From: Hysterangium stoloniferum
Lineage: Eukaryota; Basidiomycota; Agaricomycetes; Hysterangiales; Hysterangiaceae
Assembly (NCBI GenBank): GCA_015178975.1
Contig: WHVD01000001.1
Span: 2,666,001-2,730,000 of the forward strand
Length of the DNA: 64,000 nt
Reading direction: 5' to 3'
In this document: piece by piece, positions 57,569 to 64,000 of the stretch
How positions within the stretch are numbered: the stretch's first letter is position 1
How the letters are laid out: each line of letters opens with the position of its first letter
Translations under genes and position numbers: made by a program
Notes under the pieces: generated by a model
What the model saw: only the letters and a program-made list of their open reading frames with translations
Told to the model about the DNA's origin: nothing
Databases searched by the model: none

Positions 57569-59023
57569 TCATCCATGGGCAGGATCAGTGGTCATTTGCC
57601 CTCCACTTTGATGAGCTGATAGTCTGTCGACACGGTTAAATTCTATGGATGTCATCATTGAGTCGTGATAGGATTGAGAAATATCAGTCCATTGCATGAT
57701 ATTCATTACGAGGCGGGATCCCATCGTGCACGATATGATACTTGTCCATCTGAAATGCATAGTCCCCATTGGTCTTGAGCATGCAAAATTGATTGCAACT
57801 CACACAATGGTGATCTGAACCTTAACATGGTTTCTGGGGTAATGCATGGTACAGTTCACAAGTAGCGCACAGAAAATACTGGTCACACAAGTTGAAGAAT
57901 GCATCCCGGGGAGAACGGCCTTGTGGAAGAGTGCGAACATACCTAGCGAAGTAAAGAATGCTAGACGACCGTATAACTAAACCCGCACTTTCAAGAGGAG
58001 TAATTGGAACGCTGTGCGGACCTATCACGTATCATCCCTGTCATCATTGGAACCCTATATTCATTTCGGTAGTTTCGAATGGCCATCAGTATCATGAGGA
58101 AGCACAGAATCGCTTCATTGATCAATGACGGCAGTATTCCGAACCAAAACCTATGTGCCGGATGGGAAAGCGTATCGGTATCATGCTTCTTGGGAAAAAC
58201 CATGGGAGACCAGACGCACTTTCTGCAGACAGAACGGCAGCACTGAGACTTTTCCAATGCAAAGGTAATCAGCCAGGATCCCTCTCCTTATCAATGCATA
58301 CTAACGAGAATATATCCCACCAAATGAAATAATCACAACTGACAACAGCCCATCCATCCTCACTGTGGAGAGTTTTATTGACCAGCACTAGAACTACGAA
58401 GAAGAAAATGCATGAGATATATCGAACGATGAATGACGCAGTCGGAACCCTAACACACCTCTAAGATGTTTAATTACCTAATTGGCCTGGGCTTCGCCGC
58501 TGCGAAAGTTTGCTTGAGATAACAAGGATTACAATGACACCATAGTGGTTCTAGTCACCAGAAAAGTCGAAAATAGCTATGGAGAGTCTGAGATAACGGA
58601 CCTAACCCAGGATCAATGTTATGGCAATACGACGTAGCTCCAGAACGATGCAGCTCACGAAAAGATAGAGGAGTTTTCCCAGTGACCACCGTCGTTGCCA
58701 CACATATTTCTGTACGAGGTGATTTGTGAGACAGAGATGTCTCGAAATCACATTTACGCACCTCGTGGTGAATAGTCAATGCTAAACATACAAAGGGGAT
58801 GATGTATTAATTTCAACCATGGTTGCAGTAAAATTCTGGCTTTACCATAATCATACACCATTACTACTATTGCCGCTGTATATGAATATTGGACGGAAGA
58901 GTCTGCAAAAAGATAATATGTGATAATCCCCCCAACCATGCTGAACTCTCCTGAGGAAAAGTGTGGGGACTCACCCGCTATCTGGCGGTCGAATACCTCT
59001 GTTGAAGAAAAAGGATCACTCAT
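57569..59023 (-). pseudogene. DUF6533 seven-transmembrane protein, copy e, in-frame exon fusion
   Basis: Starts at 59,023 (MSDPFSSTEVFDRQIAG), with VQYSYTAAIVVMVYDYG and KYVWQRRWSLGKLLYLF exons. At about 58,160 the PMVFPKKHDTDTLSHP segment is joined directly to RFWFGILPSLINEAILCFLM by a deletion that removes the VYAVYG exon and one intron while keeping the frame open (58,257-57,991). Then come the CVWS..IRDR and final exons, with MGSRLVMNIMQWTD and a stop at 57,569-57,571. A protein lacking about two helices could in principle be read. Confidence 0.75.
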
Positions 59024-59329
59024 GATACCTGGGCTGGAACGTGGGGATAGCTAGCATAGTAACTTCGATGCACTTTAAGACCATTTTGGATATGAAAACT
59101 GAGACGCGAACGCAACTGAGGCCCCACGGCGCCAAAGAGGGAGCCAGGACCGATCAAACAATGCTATCACGATCATGAGGGCTGATATCAATCCCCCTTC
59201 TACTGTGTAGTCTTCTCCAACACGGATTCTTGTAATTACATATAATTCCATCACAGGGTCTATATCCTTCCCTCTACGAGCATCATGCAGAATCAGGCGT
59301 TTCACTTCGTATCCCCCGGAAGAGGGTTC
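59024..59329 (-). other. Truncated region P of unit 5
   Basis: Contains only the DUF6533-proximal part of region P, joined at about 59,315 to the TLTSTLITYGNPLPGGY exon of LYS9 copy vi. The chimeric frame at 59,416-59,075 (113 codons) is a junction artefact. Confidence 0.55.
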
Positions 59330-60247
59330 CCATACGTGATAAGTGTGGACGTGAGTGTTTCCTGCACAGGGGACAGGTGTTAGAATGTAAAATGTAAATA
59401 ACGGTGCAGAAGACAAAGTGAGGGGGGATATGAATGTAGAATATTATAACACACCTCACCGCCATCCTTCCACCGCACGCCAAATCAGTGCTGCAAAACG
59501 ATCATGTCCTGTTCACCTGCTCATACCTCATGAGCTCTTCAATAAGGGCACAAAGCGTGTCGAGGAACGTAGCCTTAGTTGGACTTGTTAGCATTTGGAT
59601 CTGATGGTACGACAAGCAAGAAAACACCCACCCTAACGGTGGCCTTCTCACCCAATCCACCTCAAGCCCTACACGACCTGGTCGCGGATATTTTTATTGC
59701 CGGGGAGAAGGGAGGCAATAACAGCAAGGATAGCACGACCAGAGAAAATATCACCGCCATGACCTACAAAAAAACAACCGCTCCCAAACGCTACTCACCT
59801 CTCACTCGCCTCCTTCGCACCTACACTCTTCGCACCGACCTCCGCCCACGTCATCCCCTCCGTCAACCAGCCCTTGGGCTCCTGGTCCCACCCCATGCCC
59901 ACCAACCCCAAAGACACAAAAGCCGCCCCACCGCAACGCCTCTCAACACCTCTTCCGCCTCCGGAATGTCATACAGCTCCGCAAAGGGGACGCTGTCCCG
60001 GTTCGCGTACCCCTCGAAGCCGAACACGCCCACCTTGATGGGCGCCGCGCTCTGCATGAGCTGTGTGCGGGCGCCGGGGATCGACGTCGGCTGGGCGTGG
60101 CTGAGGAAGCACGCGGGGTTGAGCAGCGCGTGGGGTTGAGCAGCGCGCGGGGTTGAGCAGCGCGCGTGGTTGAGCAGCGCGAGGAGGACCCCGTGGGAGA
60201 ACCAGCTGAATTTGTAAAGGAGCCGGTTCGGGGTGCAGTCCATCTGG
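59330..60247 (-). pseudogene. LYS9: Saccharopine reductase (LYS9), copy vi, central and C-terminal part
   Basis: Begins at the Helitron junction with MDCTPNRLLYKFSWFSHG and VLLALLNHARC. Next are HAQPTSIPGARTQLMQSAAP, FEGYANRDSVPFAELYD, IPEAEEVLRG, TWAEVG, an intron, a decayed GDK..LLDTLC region and the TLTSTLITYG exon, which is cut at 59,330. About four 18-bp GC-rich repeats (60,115-60,185) interrupt the LNHARC region. It has several indels and is not functional. Confidence 0.85.
60115..60185 (-). repeat. 18-bp tandem expansion inside LYS9 copy vi
   Basis: Four near-copies of GGTTGAGCAGCGCG(CG)T on plus. The other LYS9 copies have a single copy at this position (for example near 47,120), so the expansion is specific to this copy. 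Confidence 0.85.
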
Positions 60248-62815
60248 GATGTGTTTCAGGATCTGGAAAACAGGCAGAAATAATTGAATCGACATCTGCA
60301 GGTGTCCTTGGCTTATCCTGCTCCTCAAACCATATAAGACAGTGCATGTGTGGAAGACCCCGCTTTTGGAATTCAATGACATGGATATGTGCTACTGTTT
60401 TACCAAAGATATGGCCCTCTGTAATCATTTTCAGCATTTTAGCCTTTTTGATAGCAAAGACACGTGAGACCAAATCAGGGCGATCAGCAGGGGTCTGGCC
60501 AGGAAGCAATTCACGGGTGACCTCCTCCCAATTGGGATTAGCAGTCATGGTGATGAAGCAGCTGGCATTGCCATACTTGCGTGCGATTGCAAAAGAATTT
60601 TGCAGACTTTGCCTCATATCCCTTGAACCGCCAGTAAATGAAGAAGGGAGTATGACCCTCTGACCGATACTATTGGGATTGATATCATCATTTGAAAAAG
60701 CATCAACAACCTGGTTGTAGAGTTCTGCACGTATCCTTGGTTGATTTTGACTCAGAAACTTCAATCTGCTCTGTTCTGTGACTGCCCAGGCATCGACAAT
60801 GTACTGCTGGAACAGCTTTTGTGCATAAAAAATGGTTTTGGCTTCATTTGCTCTAAGAAATAGGCAATAGGCATAATATTCACGCTGGGTCACCTTACGA
60901 CTTTTGTCTTCTTCTTCAGCTTGTTCATGCTGCTGTGCAGCCTGGGGCTGCCAATTGTTATTTGCATAGGGAATGTCCCATGACCAACCACGCTCACCCC
61001 TGGGAAAGAGCATGACATAATGAAGGGGTGTACAAATGGCCTGTCCTTCATGCAATCGATGGAAGGGCCCCCCCCCCTTCTCTGAACAATAATATCCCTT
61101 GGATCACCCTGACCTGTATCACCATCTCCAGGCACAATGACTGCAAGTTCATCACCGGTTGGAAGGTTGTACCGTCAGGGATCAGTAAAAGCCTTGTAGC
61201 TCAGTCTAACATGTAACCTTGGAGTCTCTGCCTGTGTCCTCAATCGCTCATGTGCCTGGCGATAGAGTAGTATAAAGGGATTATATTGCTCCATCATGTC
61301 CTGCAAGTCAGAAAAGGTTTGATTGTTTAGATTCCGATTTGCCCTGTGATTCTGCCTTATCTGCAATGCATTCCCCAGTGCATCCTCACGTGCCAGTGCA
61401 GGATCATGGATGTAAAGCTGACCATAAGTGGGTGATACATCTTCCCCGTATGGGATTAAGGAACCATGCTCATGATACAATCCACCATGTATTTTAAAGA
61501 CATATGGGCCCCGACCGCCTTGCAAGACAGACTCATCCAATTTGACACCAAGTGATATAAATGCAAATGCATTACTATATGCACAGATATTTTTGCGAAA
61601 TTCCTTGGCATTGTCTGTATTATCCTCAAGAAGAGACTTTAAGGTATGAGGGACTGGTTCAAGTATTGGAAGGATGATCTTTCCTTGCTTGCAACACTTG
61701 CCAAACTTTGGTGTTGTCCGAGAGCTAGCTGACAGATGCTCATCCATCCAGTGTAAAGCTCCACAGTGTGAACACTGTATGTTCATATGTCCCACATCAT
61801 GTCTTGGAAACTTGGCCTCCACAACTGGCTGCCATCCAATGGGTAATTGTGCAACAGGAAGTGGAAGTGGAGGGATGGCTGCAGGATCTGGAATAGCTGG
61901 GGGTGGGGCATTGACTGCAGGTGGGGCAATAGCTGGGGGTGGGGCAAGTGGGAGAATAACTGGAGGTGGAGGAATAGCTGGGGGTAGGGCTAACTGTGGC
62001 TGTTGCTGTGCATTTATTGCTGGAAAAACAGGTGGATGGTGATGCTGTGGTGGTGCTAGCTGCAATATGGGTACCTGTTGTTGTGACTGATTTCCAGGTG
62101 GATGGTAATGATGTGGATTTGGTGCTGGCTGTAAAATTGGTGGCTGCAGTTGAGCAGGTTGGTCTAATGGTGGTAAAGCAGCATACTGATCATACAGAGC
62201 AGCTACTGTAGCAGAGCCAACTGCAGGTGCACCCTGTTGTATATGTGGTGCTAACTGCAAAATTGGTCTCTGCAATTGAGGAGCTGGATCTCCTCGTCTA
62301 CGACCCCGCCCAAGAGGTTGTAATGGTGGCAAATCTGCATACCGCCTACGCAAGAGAGCCACTGCATCAGAGCCAACTTTATCAGAGCCACCTGCAGCAG
62401 AGCCACCTGCAGCAGAGCCACCTGCAGCAGAGCCACCTGCAGCAGAGCCACCTGCAGCAGAGCCACCTGCAGCAGAGCCACCTGCAGCAGAGCCACCTGC
62501 AGCAGAGCCACCTGCAGCAGAGCCACCTGCAGCAGAGCCACCTGCAGCAGAGCCACCTGCAGTAGAGCCACTTGCAGCAGAGCCACCTGCAGCAGAGCCA
62601 CTTGCAGCAGAGCCACCTGGCTGAGCAACCAAAAATGGATTATCAGATTGACCTCTACCAACAGGAAGATGGAGATCTCGGAATGGTTGAAGAGGAGGTG
62701 GTATATTAGAATTCACAGCTAAATGCCGATGACGATCAGATGGAGATGTCATTTGCAATTGTGCCCTATGCTGCCTTCGCTCCTCCTCCCGATTATGCTC
62801 AGGTGTTCGATCCAT
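60248..62815 (-). pseudogene. Helitron Rep/helicase N-terminal part, truncated
   Basis: ATG at 62,815 (MDRTPEHNREEERRQHRAQ). Low-complexity (GGSAA)n and Pro/Gln-rich regions are followed by a Cys-rich segment (CSHCGALHWMDEHL, FGKCCKQGK). The Helitron-like N-terminal domain includes NAFAFISLGVKLD, YVFKIHGGLYHEHGSLIP, QLYIHDPALAREDA, then REYYAYCLFLRANEA, GQRVILPSSFTGG, SCFITMTANPNWEEV and GLPHMHCLIW, whose HMH is the metal-binding HUH motif of the Rep nuclease. It stops short of the Tyr-bearing motif and the whole helicase. Breaks are TGA at 61,175-61,177 (after YKAFTDP), a frameshift at a 10-C run (61,068-61,077), and truncation at 60,248 where LYS9 begins. The element encoded rolling-circle transposition; this copy cannot. 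Confidence 0.92.
62385..62625 (-). repeat. 15-bp minisatellite encoding GGSAA
   Basis: About 15 units of CCTGCAGCAGAGCCA on plus, translating to (GGSAA)n in the Rep frame. The units are nearly identical, so this is probably a recent expansion, and the 15-bp period preserves the reading frame. Confidence 0.95.
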
Positions 62816-62929
62816 ACTAATATAGCAATCACAGCAGTAGCAGCAGAGAGAGAAACCCTGCAAGAGAGGGGGAAGAGAGGAGGGGCAGAAAGTTGTAGTG
62901 AATTAGGCTAAAATAAGCCAAAGAAAATT

Positions 62930-63380
62930 ACAGGGAAAGGACTCACTTTCAATACTCCACTTATACTTATAGGGAGTGGTCACAAACACAGTAGAGAGTG
63001 GCAGGGAAAAGAAATGCAGACAAATGGGTCTAAAATAGCCCAAAAACGCGAAGAATAATGCATAAATATTTTTTAACAGCATGAGGGAAGGTACCAATAC
63101 AAACCTGGAGGTATGTTATATCTTCCAGTAACAATAGAAACAGCAATCAAGGCCAAACAGCCCAGAATAGAGGTCAATTCCACTGTAAGAATAATATCTG
63201 AGCAAAAAAAGGTAAGGATAATTACAGGGACAGGATTCACCTCCAATACTCCACTTATATTCACAGGGTGGACTCAAAAAAGCAGTGGAGAGTCCCAGGC
63301 CAAGGAAATTCAGACAAATAGGTCTAAAATACCCCAAAAATGGGAGAAATAATGCATAAATATATTAAAACAGCATGAGA
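62930..63380. repeat. Tandem duplication upstream of the Helitron gene (about 293-bp period)
   Basis: 62,930-63,090 and 63,222-63,385 share ATACTCCACTTATA, GACAAATAGGTCTAAAATA-like and AGAATAATGCATAAATAT-like landmarks. This lies 5' of the Rep start, so it could be duplicated leader or promoter sequence. Confidence 0.75.
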
Positions 63381-64000
63381 AAGCCCAGAATTACCTGATT
63401 TTATGGGATAGTCTTCACACTGTGTATTTCAAAATTATGAATGAGAAGAACACCCAGGAAAAGGTAATTGTACTGCAAATAAATTATTTAATCATTAACA
63501 AAAATGAAAATTAAATAATAATAGGTAGGAGCTCACCACACGTTTGATATTGCCTGATCAGAGATGATAAACAATCAATATGGGTGGTCCAGGGCCAGTG
63601 GATAGCCAGACTCTAACTGCAGAATAATATATTTAATAATTAAAAAGGCAAAAGTTAATATAATTAAATAGAGGCCTCAACACACCTTGGTATGGGTCCA
63701 AATCCCTTGAGAAATATTCCAAAGAGCAGCCCCTCACAATGTAAGGAGGACAAAGCCGGGGGAGGGAGAGGGGCAGGGAGAAGGTGTGGCAGCCTCAAGG
63801 CTTTACAGCGGGCTTCTGGGCCTCCCGCGGCTATGGCTCCCACGTGTCACCAATGTCACGGAAAAGCTCCCGTGCATGTCACACAATGCTCCCGCGGCGG
63901 CAGAAATGCTCCCGCGAACGCCAAATAGCCTCCGGGTTTGCTCCCACGCTGACTAAGCTAGGGGCGCTAAGGTTAGTCATACTCTCCCACACCTCAGGGT
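63381..64000. other. 5' flank of the Helitron remnant, unassigned
   Basis: 63,840-63,950 has four GCTCCCGCG or similar words at 20-40 bp spacing. A 78-codon open frame (63,692-63,928) is not recognised. The 5' end of the Helitron was not identified. Confidence 0.3.

Noticed and set aside
59075..59416. 113-codon ORF as a gene
   Set aside because: It is a chimera across the junction of LYS9 copy vi and the region upstream of DUF6533.

Overview
The window looks like repeat-dense, gene-poor chromosomal DNA of a filamentous basidiomycete, most likely an Agaricomycete. The evidence is short GT..AG introns of about 50-80 bp, remnants of a DUF6533 seven-transmembrane gene (a family I know mainly from Agaricomycotina), a fungal LYS9 (saccharopine reductase) gene, and hAT, Tc1, PIF/Harbinger and Helitron transposases of basidiomycete type. 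I recognise no rRNA, tRNA, CRISPR or prokaryotic feature. Almost every recognisable gene is a fragment or carries stops or frameshifts.

Layout. 1-4.7 kb: a tandem duplication (units A and B); unit A holds a small insert and a solo LTR whose empty site survives in unit B. 4.8-9.9 kb: minisatellites, including two 9-bp arrays of opposite polarity, and repeated blocks. 9.96-10.98 kb: decayed PIF/Harbinger transposase. 11.1-18.05 kb: two tandem DUF6533 + LYS9 units. 18.1-31.6 kb: a 13.5-kb inverted-repeat structure whose 3.3-3.7-kb arms each carry one copy of a Pro/His/Gly-rich gene flanked by a 10/20-bp satellite; between the arms lie a solo LTR, a broken Tc1 transposase, a HIR1-like WD40 fragment and an acidic gene. 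32.6-48.1 kb: a third DUF6533 + LYS9 unit, split inside an exon by a 9,222-bp terminal-inverted-repeat element (36,040-45,261) with an exact 8-bp target duplication. 48.4-53.1 kb: a complete-ended hAT element with an exact 8-bp target duplication, itself split by a solo LTR. 53.3-60.2 kb: further DUF6533 and LYS9 copies on the minus strand. 60.2-64 kb: a broken Helitron Rep gene fused to a LYS9 fragment.

How it fits together. The backbone is a locally amplified gene pair: an orphan seven-transmembrane protein next to the penultimate enzyme of fungal lysine biosynthesis. I count five DUF6533 copies and six LYS9 copies on both strands. Transposons have landed in it repeatedly, so insertions can be dated relative to each other from nesting, target duplications and empty paralogous sites. 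The least damaged DUF6533 copy is at 15,633-17,409. No LYS9 copy looks functional, so a working LYS9 is expected elsewhere in the genome. Many inactivating stops are TGA where relatives have CGA (Arg), as expected from C-to-T change at CpG.
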